A stretch of 64,000 nt of DNA from an uncultured Granulosicoccaceae bacterium (GCA_937958675.1 CALGND010000026.1:23501-87500), one strand, 5' to 3'. Positions 1 through 9,676 are shown, counted from the first letter of the stretch. The notes: generated from the sequence alone by a model not told the origin. Numbers and translations: made by a program.

Positions 1-42
1 GCTCATTATGTCGCTGTAAACCTTGCTGAGAATAAAAACTAA
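1..42 (+). CDS. Possible C-terminal tail of an upstream gene
   Basis: Frame 1 is open from the first base to a TAA at 40-42 and would encode 13 residues ending ENKN. It may be the end of a gene that starts before the window. The piece is too short for homology or codon-usage judgement, so this is only a possibility. The following 43-323 holds no other recognisable gene; its last third (from 228) is open in the frame of the downstream kinase. Confidence 0.2.
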   Translation, partial: AHYVAVNLAENKN

Positions 43-323
43 TTTTAGCAGTAAACAGCCCGCGGTGTGCCATGGCGCGACTGCTTGAGCGTTAGGGGTT
101 CATATGACGACTAAGTCACAGATAACGCCTCTTTGGGTGTGGTCTTATGCCTGCTTTTCGCAAACTGCCAACCCTGTTTAATTGCAGCTCGCGCGCTAAG
201 GCATACTGCTGCCATATAAGATTCTAAACGGACTTAGCTATCTCCTCTCTCAATCAAAAAATCTACCAAGAACAGATCCGGCTGATCCACACGCAAGGTA
301 CGGGTCTAATTGTTGGCGCGACC

Positions 324-2027
324 GTGTGTGCTGCGCTAATCACGATCTTCTTATGGACGATTGCACCGAAAACTGGCCTGCTTTGGTGGATGGCCGCGAT
401 TGCTGTGATTGGGGCTGTACGCTTGGTGGCTATTCGTCAATTTTTCGAGACATCGGATGCAGGCCGCTCTAAACGATATTGGGGGCCGAGTTTTTGGGTC
501 GGCACACTTATGGCCGGAATTGTCTGGGGCATGTGGCCTCTGATGTTTTATGATTTCTATAGCAAAGAAACACTGCTTCTCATCTCCACACTGTTTGCCG
601 GTATGGTGGCTGTTAGTGCATCTTCTGGTCGAATCTATATTCCATCCTTCTTATCATTCTCGATGCCGTTAGTCATACCGTTGAGTATTCTGCACATGCA
701 ATCGGGAAGTGACACACTGTGGTTAACCGGGTTTCTGTTGCTGGTTTTTTTATTGGTTAATGGTGGATTGACAATTCAAGGACACGGTCAATCTCTTGAG
801 CTTATTAAGGCGCGCTTTGAAAATCAAACCTTGTTAGAAAATTTAGCGCAAGAAAAAAACACCGCTGAACAAGCTGTTATTGCTAAAAATCGATTTCTTG
901 CGGCGGCCAGTCATGATCTACGGCAACCGTTGCATGCGATGGGTATGTTTCTAGAATCATTGCGCTGCAAAGAATCCAATGCAGATAAGCTTGTCATCAT
1001 AGAGAACATGTCAGCGTCGGCGCAGGCATTGAATGGATTATTTAATAATTTGTTGGATGTGTCAAAGCTGGATGCGGAGATTATCCATTTTAATCCAACC
1101 CATATTGATGTAGGCGATATGTTTGAACGTCTGCACGTGGAGTTTAAAAATGCGGCGGCAGAAAAAGGAATCCAGGTACATAGCGAACATAGCGCTTGTG
1201 CTTTGTATGCCGACAGTATTTTGTTAGAGCGCGTACTGCGTAATCTGCTGAGCAATGCTATTAGCTATACGAATGAGGGTAAGGTTTCATTGGTGTGTGA
1301 ATCAAGCGATGGTCAGTATGCACATATCAGTGTTATTGATACCGGTTTAGGCATTCCAGAACACGAACAAGATAATGTTTTTTCAGAATACCATCAGTTA
1401 AATAACCCTGAACGTGATCGAAATAAGGGTCTGGGTCTGGGCTTGGCTATTGTGCAACGCTTGTGTGATTTGATGCAGCTAAAAGTCCGGATGCACTCGC
1501 AAGTAGGGATAGGTACACGGTTTAGTTTGGCTGTGCCGATCGGTGATGTGAATAAAATTAAGGCTTCGCAATCAGAGGCAGGCCTGCCATCACTACCAAG
1601 CATTACAATCATGGTGATAGACGACGAAGAAGCTGTGTTGGCCAGCATGCAAAGTATGCTAGATCAATGGGGTTGTAGGGTTGTGCTAGCGGAATCGGCG
1701 CGTGATGCGCTTCGCGCCATAGCACTAGAGCGGATCTGTCCAGACCTTATAATTTCTGACTACCGCTTACGTAATAACTGCACTGGTGTGGACGCGATTG
1801 CAGCAGTGCGCGAAGCATTGGATTCTGATACGCCAGGTATTATTGTTACCGGTGATAATTCCCCTATGCGCTTAAAAGAAGTTAATGACAGTGGCTTACA
1901 TCTATTGCATAAGCCGGTTAATCCAGATGATATGCGCTCCGCTATCGCCAGCTTGCAAAAAACGAACAGCGTTGTTCGGCCAAGCGCTTCTAACGAGAAC
2001 CATGTAAAGGCTAATATTGCCGTTTAG
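324..2027 (+). CDS. Membrane-bound hybrid sensor histidine kinase / response regulator
   Basis: The N-terminus has several hydrophobic segments (roughly residues 1-140), followed by a short coiled linker and a HisKA domain with the phosphoacceptor box SHDLRQPLHAM (His197 counted from the GTG at 324). The HATPase domain shows the N box (LLSNAISYTNEG), DTGLGIPE and GLGLGLAI. A C-terminal receiver starts near residue 435, with acidic pair DDEE, likely phosphoacceptor Asp479 (IISDYRL) and a KP motif. It should autophosphorylate on His and pass phosphate to its own receiver; the signal is unknown. The start is doubtful: GTG 324 has no Shine-Dalgarno and cuts the first membrane helix. The same frame stays open back to 228, just after a TAA at 225-227, and reads like a normal kinase N-terminus, yet contains no ATG, GTG or TTG. 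The 3' end overlaps the convergent antiporter gene by 4 bases. Confidence 0.85.
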   Translation: MCAALITIFLWTIAPKTGLLWWMAAIAVIGAVRLVAIRQFFETSDAGRSKRYWGPSFWVGTLMAGIVWGMWPLMFYDFYSKETLLLISTLFAGMVAVSASSGRIYIPSFLSFSMPLVIPLSILHMQSGSDTLWLTGFLLLVFLLVNGGLTIQGHGQSLELIKARFENQTLLENLAQEKNTAEQAVIAKNRFLAAASHDLRQPLHAMGMFLESLRCKESNADKLVIIENMSASAQALNGLFNNLLDVSKLDAEIIHFNPTHIDVGDMFERLHVEFKNAAAEKGIQVHSEHSACALYADSILLERVLRNLLSNAISYTNEGKVSLVCESSDGQYAHISVIDTGLGIPEHEQDNVFSEYHQLNNPERDRNKGLGLGLAIVQRLCDLMQLKVRMHSQVGIGTRFSLAVPIGDVNKIKASQSEAGLPSLPSITIMVIDDEEAVLASMQSMLDQWGCRVVLAESARDALRAIALERICPDLIISDYRLRNNCTGVDAIAAVREALDSDTPGIIVTGDNSPMRLKEVNDSGLHLLHKPVNPDDMRSAIASLQKTNSVVRPSASNENHVKANIAV

Positions 2028-3262
2028 GTTTCTTTAGTGACTTCAACCAGTTTTTTAATGGTTAAACCTTGCAGTAATATTGATAGCACCACAATAATAT
2101 AAGTGACGGTCACAATGACGTCACGCTCTTCCCCGGCAGGTAATGCTAAGGCTAGCGCCACAGATATGCCACCGCGTAAACCACCCCAAGTCAGTATCTT
2201 AATAACATGGGGGTGAAAGCTTCTGCGTAGCTTCATTAAGTTTACCGGAATACTAACGGCGGTAAGACGGGCAAGCAATACCACCACCGCTAGGATCACT
2301 CCAGCAAGCCAAATTTCTTTGTCCGTAGTAATAATCATTACTTCGAGGCCAATCAGTAAAAAGAGTATTGCGTTAAGGATCTCATCAATCAGCTCCCAGA
2401 ATGTGTCAAGGTGCTGTACAGTGGTTTCGCTCATGGCATCTCTTCTGCCGTGATTGCCGATCATCAAGCCAGCCACAACAATGGCGATTGGTGCAGATAA
2501 ATGTAAACCTGCTGCCGCAGTTGAACCACCAGCGACCAGCGCTAGTGTCAACAATACTTCAACTTGATAGTTGTCTACTCGCTTTAGCATTTGCAGTACA
2601 ACCCACCCGCAGACAAAGCCAAACAGTGCACCGCCAATTGTTTCTTGTAAAAACAAGAAGCCAATGTGCTCAGCACTTATCGGGTCGCCATCAACCGCTA
2701 TCCCAAAAATAACTAAAAAGATAACGATTGCCACGCCATCATTGAAAAGGGATTCGCCAACGATCTTGGTTTCTAATTTAGGTGATACGCCCGCGGTTTT
2801 TAGTATGCCCATCACCGCTACTGGATCAGTCGGAGAAATAAGTGCTCCAAACAGTAGGCAGTAGATGAACGGTAGTTCTACGCCGAACAGTCGCAATACA
2901 TAGTAAGCGCCGATACCGACAAGGAAGGTACTGATAAGCAGACCCACTGATGCTAGCAAGCCGATGGTCCACTTGCGTTCCAGCAGATCATTGAGATTGA
3001 CGTGCATCGCGCCGGCAAACAATAAAAAGCCCAGCATCCCATTAAGTAGAGCGGTGTTGAAATCTATTTGCCCGACCAGCTGGTCTGCTGTCTCTATGCC
3101 GGTTTCCCATCCCATATGCCCCAGCACAACCAACACCAGTGAAAATAGTAGTGAGATCACCATAATGCCAATCGTGGTCGGCAATTTAAGTGTGCGGTGG
3201 TTAATCCAAGCGAACAGCGCGGATACGGTAATTAGAATACTGGTGATGGTTAGCAATGACAT
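2024..3262 (-). CDS. CPA1-family Na+(K+)/H+ antiporter
   Basis: A polytopic inner-membrane protein of about 412 residues with roughly 10-12 hydrophobic helices over its full length. The CPA1/NhaP signatures are present: SPTDPVAV (residues 143-150, the ion-binding ND/TDP region) and ESLFNDGVA (170-178). It would exchange monovalent cations for protons in pH and salt homeostasis. I chose ATG 3262 (MSLLTITS) over the longer frame from 3340, because the extra 26 residues are polar, Cys-containing and overlap the start of the divergent metallopeptidase gene. It has no C-terminal TrkA domain. It converges on the kinase gene with a 4-base overlap. Exact cation specificity cannot be read from sequence. 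Confidence 0.85.
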   Translation of the reverse strand: MSLLTITSILITVSALFAWINHRTLKLPTTIGIMVISLLFSLVLVVLGHMGWETGIETADQLVGQIDFNTALLNGMLGFLLFAGAMHVNLNDLLERKWTIGLLASVGLLISTFLVGIGAYYVLRLFGVELPFIYCLLFGALISPTDPVAVMGILKTAGVSPKLETKIVGESLFNDGVAIVIFLVIFGIAVDGDPISAEHIGFLFLQETIGGALFGFVCGWVVLQMLKRVDNYQVEVLLTLALVAGGSTAAAGLHLSAPIAIVVAGLMIGNHGRRDAMSETTVQHLDTFWELIDEILNAILFLLIGLEVMIITTDKEIWLAGVILAVVVLLARLTAVSIPVNLMKLRRSFHPHVIKILTWGGLRGGISVALALALPAGEERDVIVTVTYIIVVLSILLQGLTIKKLVEVTKET

Positions 3263-3338
3263 GACGCGATCTTGTTGGCAGGTGCAAACCCTAAGCTTAG
3301 CTGTAGAATGGGCGTTTCCCAAGTCAATTGTTGTAAGC

Positions 3339-4190
3339 ATGCCGGATCCTAATCAGCTCACTCTAGATTTCGACTGTCCAATACCGGATCAGGCCAGTTC
3401 AGAAGCTATCCAACATGCCCCTCTACCAGCTGCCCAATTGGCACCCAAAATCGCGTCCAAAGATGCTCAAGAACACCCGGCCGGCCCGATACCATTTTCT
3501 ATAAAAGTGTCTGCCAGAGCCCGCCAGGTGTATTTGCGTGCTGTACCGGGGCGTGGCTTGGTTGTGACCATTCCAAAGCGATTCCCCAAGCGAGATGTGC
3601 CCGAAATTGTTGAAAGCCAACGAGTTTGGGTGGAGCAGGCGCTAGCCGAACTTGATGCTCAGGTGCCTGAGCGGTTCCGGCATTGGCCACCGAGATCATT
3701 GCCCTTGCTTGCTTGTGATTCGACGGTTGCCGTTGAATACCTAGCACCCAAAGGAGAATTTATCCAATGGCGTTGGCAAGACGAGACAAGTTTGCTTATT
3801 GAAGCTGATCAGAATGATAAAGAATCAGTTGCCTGGTGTATTGCTGCCGCATTGAAAAGCCGAGCTAAGCAGATACTAGGTCCGTGGTTAGCAAAGTTAG
3901 CCGCGGATCATGGCTTTAGTTACAGGCGACTGGTGGTGCGAGGGCAACGCAGTGTTTGGGGGAGTTATTCTTCCAGTGGCACACTCAGCCTAAATTATAA
4001 GTTGTTGTTTTTAAATCCGCATATGGTCGATTATGTTTTGTTGCATGAGCTCTCGCATACCAAGCATTTGGATCATTCACCAGCGTTTTGGAACCTGCTG
4101 GATCAACAAATGCCCGGCGCACGAGGAATTGATCGACAATTACACACAGCGGGAAATCTCGTGCCACCATGGCTAGAACTCGCTAAGTAA
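3339..4190 (+). CDS. YgjP-like zinc metallopeptidase domain protein (DUF45/M48-like)
   Basis: The 283-residue protein carries the zincin motif HELSHTKHLDH, with His236, Glu237, His240 and His246 placed as in YgjP/WLM-type metallopeptidases. The preceding strand RRLVVRGQRSVWGSYSSSGTL matches the family's conserved arginine/tryptophan stretch. The first about 60 residues are variable and low in motif content. Family members are soluble and mostly uncharacterised; some are annotated as UTP pyrophosphatase-associated, which the sequence does not support or refute. ATG 3339 was chosen because the longer upstream open frame runs antisense through the antiporter gene. The gene is divergent from the antiporter with about 76 bases between the preferred starts. 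Confidence 0.8.
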   Translation: MPDPNQLTLDFDCPIPDQASSEAIQHAPLPAAQLAPKIASKDAQEHPAGPIPFSIKVSARARQVYLRAVPGRGLVVTIPKRFPKRDVPEIVESQRVWVEQALAELDAQVPERFRHWPPRSLPLLACDSTVAVEYLAPKGEFIQWRWQDETSLLIEADQNDKESVAWCIAAALKSRAKQILGPWLAKLAADHGFSYRRLVVRGQRSVWGSYSSSGTLSLNYKLLFLNPHMVDYVLLHELSHTKHLDHSPAFWNLLDQQMPGARGIDRQLHTAGNLVPPWLELAK

Positions 4191-4401
4191 GCGCCTGATC
4201 GCGTTCTCGCGTCAGTTTTCAGTGGCTTATGGCGCTTAATGAGCGCAGTTTTGATCTGTCAGGTTATATTATTCTGCTATTCTCAAGAGGTACTTTTCGT
4301 GGCATGAGTGCGTTTCATGCTCAGTTGTAGCAGCAGCTTTACTAAGCGGCTTGGTTAGGTGGCTAGGTAGCCGCGATGCTTAGTGCTGTGTTTTTTGTAC
4401 G

Positions 4402-5211
4402 GTGAATTTCTCGTACTTTAATGAAAATAATCATATTGTGTCTCATCCGGTCCCTGATAACTTGCAAGTGAGCAAACACGACTCCGTAGAAATGTGGCAA
4501 CTGATTCCACTAGTGCTGGCAGCAATGCTACTCACTATTGGTTTGGCCATGTTTATGAGCGGTACCCAACATCCTGTGGAAATTATTCAGCCAGTCATTG
4601 TTGTGTTTGGTGGCACCTTGGCGGCGTTGTTAGTCACGTTCCCGACCACGCAACTAACGCAATCGCTAAAAATGGCATTGTCTCGTGGGCTCAGAGGCGG
4701 TACAGCTCCAGCTGAAATGATCCGCGCCATGATGAAAGTGTGTGATCTAAGCCGTCGAGATGGTTTGCTGGGTGTGGCTGAAATTCGATCTAACTCTGAC
4801 GAGGTGGAAGAAGTCTGCCATTTGATCGGCGATGCTGCCACTGAATCACAAATTCAATATAGTTTGGAGCGTCGGCTGACAGGAGAGCGTTTGTTCCACC
4901 AAATGGTGTGCGATGTGTTTATCTTTGCCATTGGCTACTCATTGCTAATGGGTCTGTTGGCCAGTATCGCAAGCTATGTAGCTCACGGCTCTGAGGCTGT
5001 AACAGGCGCCGTGATACTGCCTGTAGTTTGCGGGGGGTGTTTGTCGATTCTAATGTTGGTGCTGTTAGGTAGGCTTCGCTCGGCACATTTACGTGAAATG
5101 GTTGCGGTTGAGATTGCCTATCGCGGTGCGACGATTATCCTCGAAGATAACAATGTCCAACGCTTGCGAAATCGATTAAGCGGCATAGTTCCCGACGGCC
5201 TACGCCACTAA
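4402..5211 (+). CDS. Orphan MotA/TolQ-family proton-channel protein
   Basis: The 269-residue protein has the MotA topology: two helices near residues 33-53 and 61-80, a cytoplasmic loop of about 85 residues rich in charge, and two more helices near 166-190 and 200-220. GTG 4402 gives a 30-residue polar N-terminal extension; ATG 4492 (MWQLIP) would begin right at the first helix and is a plausible alternative start. No motB/ompA-like partner, flagellar gene or tolR/exbD gene lies nearby. Instead it is followed after 1 base by a PilZ-domain gene and then zapE, an operon-like arrangement. MotA proteins work with a peptidoglycan-bound MotB stator subunit, so its partner must lie elsewhere, or it has another role. 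Confidence 0.75.
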   Translation: MNFSYFNENNHIVSHPVPDNLQVSKHDSVEMWQLIPLVLAAMLLTIGLAMFMSGTQHPVEIIQPVIVVFGGTLAALLVTFPTTQLTQSLKMALSRGLRGGTAPAEMIRAMMKVCDLSRRDGLLGVAEIRSNSDEVEEVCHLIGDAATESQIQYSLERRLTGERLFHQMVCDVFIFAIGYSLLMGLLASIASYVAHGSEAVTGAVILPVVCGGCLSILMLVLLGRLRSAHLREMVAVEIAYRGATIILEDNNVQRLRNRLSGIVPDGLRH

Positions 5212-5212
5212 C

Positions 5213-5590
5213 ATGAATGACATCACTATCACAGCTCGCCCTAGCAAGCGGCAGGCGTATTGGGTAGTGCCCGATCCTGATGATCCTGTGATATTTCAAC
5301 TCGATGGTAATCTGACTCGTGTCGTTGATATCAGTGCAAACGGTATTTCGATTTCCAATGACGCAGTGAAAACAGGGCGTCGTTATTCGTTCAGTATTGA
5401 TCTTCCGTCTAGTAAGTCGCCTATTGTGGGTTATGTCGATGTGATGCCTGATACGGAAACGGGGTTCGCCCACTGCAAATTTGTTGATCTTACCGCCGAC
5501 GAAATCGATTCACTCCATCGATATGTTCTGGTTCGACAAAAAGAAGCGATACGTGCGCTTAGAGCTGCCAAGCTCAACCCCTTAGCTTGA
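5213..5590 (+). CDS. PilZ-domain protein (predicted c-di-GMP receptor)
   Basis: A single-domain protein of 125 residues. Both parts of the PilZ c-di-GMP signature can be seen: an N-terminal RxxxR (Arg9 and Arg13 in RPSKR) and DISANG, which fits [D/N]xSxxG, about 28 residues later. The rest is predicted as a small beta barrel ending in a basic helix. It starts 1 base after the MotA-like gene and overlaps zapE by 4 bases (TTGA), so translation of the three is probably coupled. In other bacteria a PilZ protein (YcgR) binds c-di-GMP and acts on MotA; the direct adjacency here suggests a similar pairing, but that is inference. Confidence 0.8.
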   Translation: MNDITITARPSKRQAYWVVPDPDDPVIFQLDGNLTRVVDISANGISISNDAVKTGRRYSFSIDLPSSKSPIVGYVDVMPDTETGFAHCKFVDLTADEIDSLHRYVLVRQKEAIRALRAAKLNPLA

Positions 5591-6720
5591 CTGGTCCTCT
5601 TGCCCGATACCAGCAACAACTTGCTGCGGGTGAGTTGACGCCTGATCCGGCTCAACTCCAAGCCGTCACCTTGCTTGATATGCTTGCGCTTGACCTGCAA
5701 AAGCCAAAATCACAAGGATCGGCCTTAGCCGCTGTGTTCGGTCGATTCTTTGGCAAAGGCGATACTGAATCAGTAGGTCCTAGTGGTCTTTACCTATGGG
5801 GCGGAGTAGGGCGTGGTAAAACTCATTTATGCGATATGTTTTACGACAGCGTGACGATTGACGACAAAACACGTCTTCACTTTCACCGCTTTATGCAGCG
5901 CATACACAATGATTTAAACGCCTTGGGCAATATCGAAAACCCCTTACCCATAGTGGCGGAGCAGTGGGCTTTACGCGCCAGATTGCTAGTGTTGGATGAA
6001 ATACACGTTAACGACATCACTGACGCCATGCTGTTGGGTGGTTTGCTAACCGAGTTGTTTAAGCGGGGAGTGACGTTGGTTACTACCTCTAATGTACCGC
6101 CAGATGGCCTTTATAAAGACGGCTTACAACGCGCCCGTTTTATACCCGCCATCGAGCAGATAAAAGCCCATACTCAAGTGCATGAGCTTGGCGGTGATAC
6201 AGACTACCGACTACGCCTACTACAAACTGAAGCTATTTATATCGTGAGTGAGTTTGATAGTTCGCAATCCAGCGCTGCATCCAAGCAGGCGATGCAAGAA
6301 CATTTTAGTCGGCTAAAAACATCGTCGGAGCAGGCGAGGGGGACGATGGTTGTCAATGAACGAGAGTTGCCTTTTATCAAACGCGCTGGCGATTTAGCTT
6401 GGTTTAGTTTTGAGGCACTTTGTGATTCAGCAAGGTCAACTGCAGATTATATTGAGCTTGCCACTACCTTCCAAACCATCATGCTAAGTGATGTGCCAGT
6501 TCTGGATAGTATGCGAGACGACGCAGCGCGTCGCTTTATCAATTTGATCGATGAGTTTTACGATCGCCATGTGAAGTTGATTGTGTCAGCCGAAGCACTG
6601 CCGGATGATCTTTACAGCGGTAAGCGCTTAGAGTTTGAATTTGTGCGGGCTGCAAGCCGATTGCAAGAGATGCAAACGGTGGAGTATTTGAAGGTGCAAC
6701 GCGAGGTTGATTCAAACTGA
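5587..6720 (+). CDS. zapE: Cell division ATPase ZapE (AFG1-like)
   Basis: The 377-residue protein has a ZapE/AFG1 N-terminus (LARYQQQLAAGEL), Walker A GGVGRGKT (residues 72-79) and Walker B LLVLDEIHV with Asp137-Glu138. The sensor-like TSNVPPDGLYKDGLQRARFIP segment is also highly characteristic. ZapE is a cytoplasmic P-loop ATPase that associates with FtsZ late in constriction in E. coli. It starts with TTG 5587, whose last two bases form part of the upstream TGA (TTGA overlap). This start gives the canonical N-terminus, with no better codon nearby. It forms the end of the MotA-like/PilZ/zapE cluster. Confidence 0.9.
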   Translation: MTGPLARYQQQLAAGELTPDPAQLQAVTLLDMLALDLQKPKSQGSALAAVFGRFFGKGDTESVGPSGLYLWGGVGRGKTHLCDMFYDSVTIDDKTRLHFHRFMQRIHNDLNALGNIENPLPIVAEQWALRARLLVLDEIHVNDITDAMLLGGLLTELFKRGVTLVTTSNVPPDGLYKDGLQRARFIPAIEQIKAHTQVHELGGDTDYRLRLLQTEAIYIVSEFDSSQSSAASKQAMQEHFSRLKTSSEQARGTMVVNERELPFIKRAGDLAWFSFEALCDSARSTADYIELATTFQTIMLSDVPVLDSMRDDAARRFINLIDEFYDRHVKLIVSAEALPDDLYSGKRLEFEFVRAASRLQEMQTVEYLKVQREVDSN

Positions 6721-7190
6721 TGGTATTTGCAAATGATCGCAATATCGTAGTGTCTTGATCACAGCGCCTAATCTTCAAATAATGCAACGTTGGCGTGGCC
6801 ACTACGCACACCTACCTAAGTAAGATGTATTAAAGCTTTCGCCCACTAATAATGTGATGGCGGTAACCGCTACACATGGCAAAGGAATGACACACGCTTT
6901 TGCTATAGGTGATAGTGTGATAAGCGATATCGTTAACTGACATTGGACACTTTCAACAACCTCAGCGTAAAGTCTGCGGGCTTGATGAATGCGGCATTAC
7001 GCTTGTTTATGCACTATATGTCATCAGTGGAGTGGGCAACGGGGTTTACTTTAAATTTGATCTACAGGCTAATATGATCCACTATGGAGTGACAGAGAAA
7101 AATAAAACATAACAGCCATACAAAGCTACATCGCCGCTACATTACTGTTACATGTTGCCGAACTAAAATACGGATATAGGAGCAGGGGTA
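6721..7190. other. Intergenic region upstream of the PAS kinase
   Basis: These 470 bases hold no convincing gene on either strand. The frames are short and lack ribosome-binding sites. No intrinsic terminator with a T-run follows zapE. The right end carries a good ribosome-binding site (AGGAGCAGGGG, about 7177-7187) for the kinase at 7191. Confidence 0.5.
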
Positions 7191-9608
7191 ATGCCAAGTA
7201 TACCGACTATCTTTGACAGCGCTCATGTTCCTATGGGTCTTCTAAATAGTAGCGGTATTTTGCTGGAAGCGAACCAGTCTTCTCTTGATCTTTTTGGCAC
7301 TGATGCAGTTCAAGTGCCGGGCAAGCCTTTCTGGGAAACTCAATGGTGGGTGGGTAGTCTAGGCTCTGCCGGAAAACTTGAGGATGCCGTCAACAAAAGT
7401 GTTCGAGGTGAATTTTCTCGCTTCGAAGCCGAGCACATAGATGCTGATGGCAATAGAAGCTACATAGACTTTACAGTAACGCCAATACGTGGCGAAAAAA
7501 ACAAAGTGACCTCGCTTGTTATTGAGGGTCGCGATATTACTGCTCTGACGGAATCACAGCAGGCTCTCGTTGAAGCTGAAAAACGTTTTCGAGCACTGCT
7601 TGATTTATCCTCTGATTGGTACTGGGAGCAGGATGAACAATATCGGTTTATTGAGATTTCTGGGAACGGAGGGGACCTTGGAAGCACACCAGTCGCATCT
7701 CAAATAGGTAAATGTCGTTGGGAGTTTCCAATCCCAAAAGATAGTGAGATGACTTGGTCGAATCATCAGGCGCTGTTAGTCCGGCACGAATCCTTCAGGA
7801 ATTTTGAATACAAGCGATTCAACGAGGCTGGCGACACAACATGGATTAGCACGAGCGGGGATGCTGTGTTCGATTCTGAAAATAATTTTCAGGGCTATCG
7901 AGGCACGAGTCGCAATATCACCACGCAGAAACAATCGGAATTTACTGATAAGGAAAACGCGCTACGGCAACGCTTAGCTGTTGAAATTGCCGGTATAGGG
8001 GTATGGGAGTGGGATATGATCTCGGATCAAGTGATCTGGGACGACAAACAATTTGAATTGTTCGGACTTAACAAAGTTGAGGGGCCTATTCCACTCTCAA
8101 CGACTATTGACGCCATTCACCCAGACGATCGCGAACGTCTAAACAACAAAGCCAAAGAAGTGTTCGAAGATGGGGCAACCGCAGCCGAGGAATTTCGAAT
8201 TGTGCACCCAGATGGATCCGTGCATTGGTTGCTTGGCTGTAGTGGTGTCGTAAAAATCAACGACACCGGACACTCTGCCCGTCTCGTCGGCTTTAATATG
8301 GATATCACAAAAACTAAGAAAATTGAAATGGCATTACGCGCAAGCCAGAAGCAATTTCAAGCTGTAAATAAGACTTTAGAGAATCGAATCATCGAACGCA
8401 CCGCGCAGCTCGAAACAGAGGAAGAGCAGCGTAAGCTGGTGCAGTCAGAGTTAGCTATCATGCGTCGTCTAGAGTCAATTGGAAAGCTAGCGGGTGGTGT
8501 GGCCCATGATTTCAACAATCTGTTAGCCGGTATTGGCGGCAATCTGGAACTTGCGGCGCCGCACGTTACACATGAGGAAGCCAGTGAGATGATTGCTGAC
8601 GCTCGGTTGGCGGTTGAAACAGGAGTCAGACTAAACCAACGTTTGTTGAGCTTCGCGCAAAGACAAAAACTTACCCCTATAAAGGCGTCAGTATCTAAGC
8701 GCGTGTTGGATACGGTTCATCTTTTAAAGCGAACACTCGGCGAGAATTTCCCAATAGTGGCGGATGTGGGTCCAGGTCTTTGGGACACCTTTGCTGATGC
8801 GGCTGAGCTTGACAGCGCGCTTATTAATTTGGTTATCAACGCACGTGATGCAATGCCGGGTGGGGGTAGTATCACCATTGAAGCGCGCAACATGGTGTTG
8901 GGAGCTGATGATGCCGAATTGAGTCAAGGGGCACAACGTGGAGAGTACGTTGGAATATCCGTCACGGACACCGGGACCGGTATGTCTGCTGATGTCGTGG
9001 ATAAAGCACTAGAGCCGTTTTATACGACTAAAGAACAGGGGAAAGGCACAGGCTTAGGTTTAAGCAGTGTTTACGGATTTGTGCAGCAGTCGCAAGGCTT
9101 CCTAACAATTGATAGTCATGTTGGAAAGGGAACCACAGTTCGATTCCATCTGCCGCGTGCGCTCGATGAAGCCGATTCCCAGTCAGCCACAGTTACTGTA
9201 AAACAAACCCCATCTTCCAACAACGAACTCATTCTTGTTGTTGAGGACGAAGCGATGGTGCGCAAAGTGATGGTCAAACGACTAAAACATCTTGGGTATC
9301 GTGTACTGGAAGCCTCAACCGCTCAGCAAGCAATCGATGTAATGAAAAGTGGAGCGCCGGTTGATCTTGTTTTTTCTGATATCGCCATGCCAGGAGGCAT
9401 GACCGGATATGAGCTCGCTGATTGGTTAGCCATAAATAATGGCGATGTCTGCGTGCTCCTAACGTCTGGCTATATTGAGCCTAGCGCGCTAGGTAATGGT
9501 AATTCAATTGCAGAAAAATTCAAAATAATTAGGAAGCCATGCTCAATGGAGCTACTTGCTCAGGGTATTCAAGAAGCTCTAGGCTCTAGGCAATGGAGCC
9601 CACCATAG
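7191..9608 (+). CDS. Soluble multi-PAS hybrid sensor histidine kinase / response regulator
   Basis: The 805-residue protein has no clear membrane helix. It reads as three PAS domains (about 5-120, 130-245 and 260-380), the last with the PAC-like end VGFNMDITKTKK. A coiled coil (about 385-420) leads to HisKA with GGVAHDFNNLL (His439). The HATPase shows LVINARDAMPGGG, DTGTGM and GKGTGLGLSSVYGF, and a receiver holds VVEDEAMVRK and likely phosphoacceptor Asp730 (VFSDIAMPG). Predicted to sense a cytoplasmic cue and relay phosphate internally and to an unknown partner. No cognate response regulator with an output domain lies beside it. ATG 7191 has a strong Shine-Dalgarno. The gene stands alone. 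Confidence 0.9.
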   Translation: MPSIPTIFDSAHVPMGLLNSSGILLEANQSSLDLFGTDAVQVPGKPFWETQWWVGSLGSAGKLEDAVNKSVRGEFSRFEAEHIDADGNRSYIDFTVTPIRGEKNKVTSLVIEGRDITALTESQQALVEAEKRFRALLDLSSDWYWEQDEQYRFIEISGNGGDLGSTPVASQIGKCRWEFPIPKDSEMTWSNHQALLVRHESFRNFEYKRFNEAGDTTWISTSGDAVFDSENNFQGYRGTSRNITTQKQSEFTDKENALRQRLAVEIAGIGVWEWDMISDQVIWDDKQFELFGLNKVEGPIPLSTTIDAIHPDDRERLNNKAKEVFEDGATAAEEFRIVHPDGSVHWLLGCSGVVKINDTGHSARLVGFNMDITKTKKIEMALRASQKQFQAVNKTLENRIIERTAQLETEEEQRKLVQSELAIMRRLESIGKLAGGVAHDFNNLLAGIGGNLELAAPHVTHEEASEMIADARLAVETGVRLNQRLLSFAQRQKLTPIKASVSKRVLDTVHLLKRTLGENFPIVADVGPGLWDTFADAAELDSALINLVINARDAMPGGGSITIEARNMVLGADDAELSQGAQRGEYVGISVTDTGTGMSADVVDKALEPFYTTKEQGKGTGLGLSSVYGFVQQSQGFLTIDSHVGKGTTVRFHLPRALDEADSQSATVTVKQTPSSNNELILVVEDEAMVRKVMVKRLKHLGYRVLEASTAQQAIDVMKSGAPVDLVFSDIAMPGGMTGYELADWLAINNGDVCVLLTSGYIEPSALGNGNSIAEKFKIIRKPCSMELLAQGIQEALGSRQWSPP

Positions 9609-9676
9609 CTATGCCTAGTTATTCGATGAAAAAATCAGTAGTGAAAATGCAAAACAAGGAAAAGAATAGGCAATGT

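Noticed and set aside
2964..3338. N-terminal extension of the YgjP-like gene back to 2964
   Set aside because: Runs antisense through the antiporter gene; no family similarity before ATG 3339.
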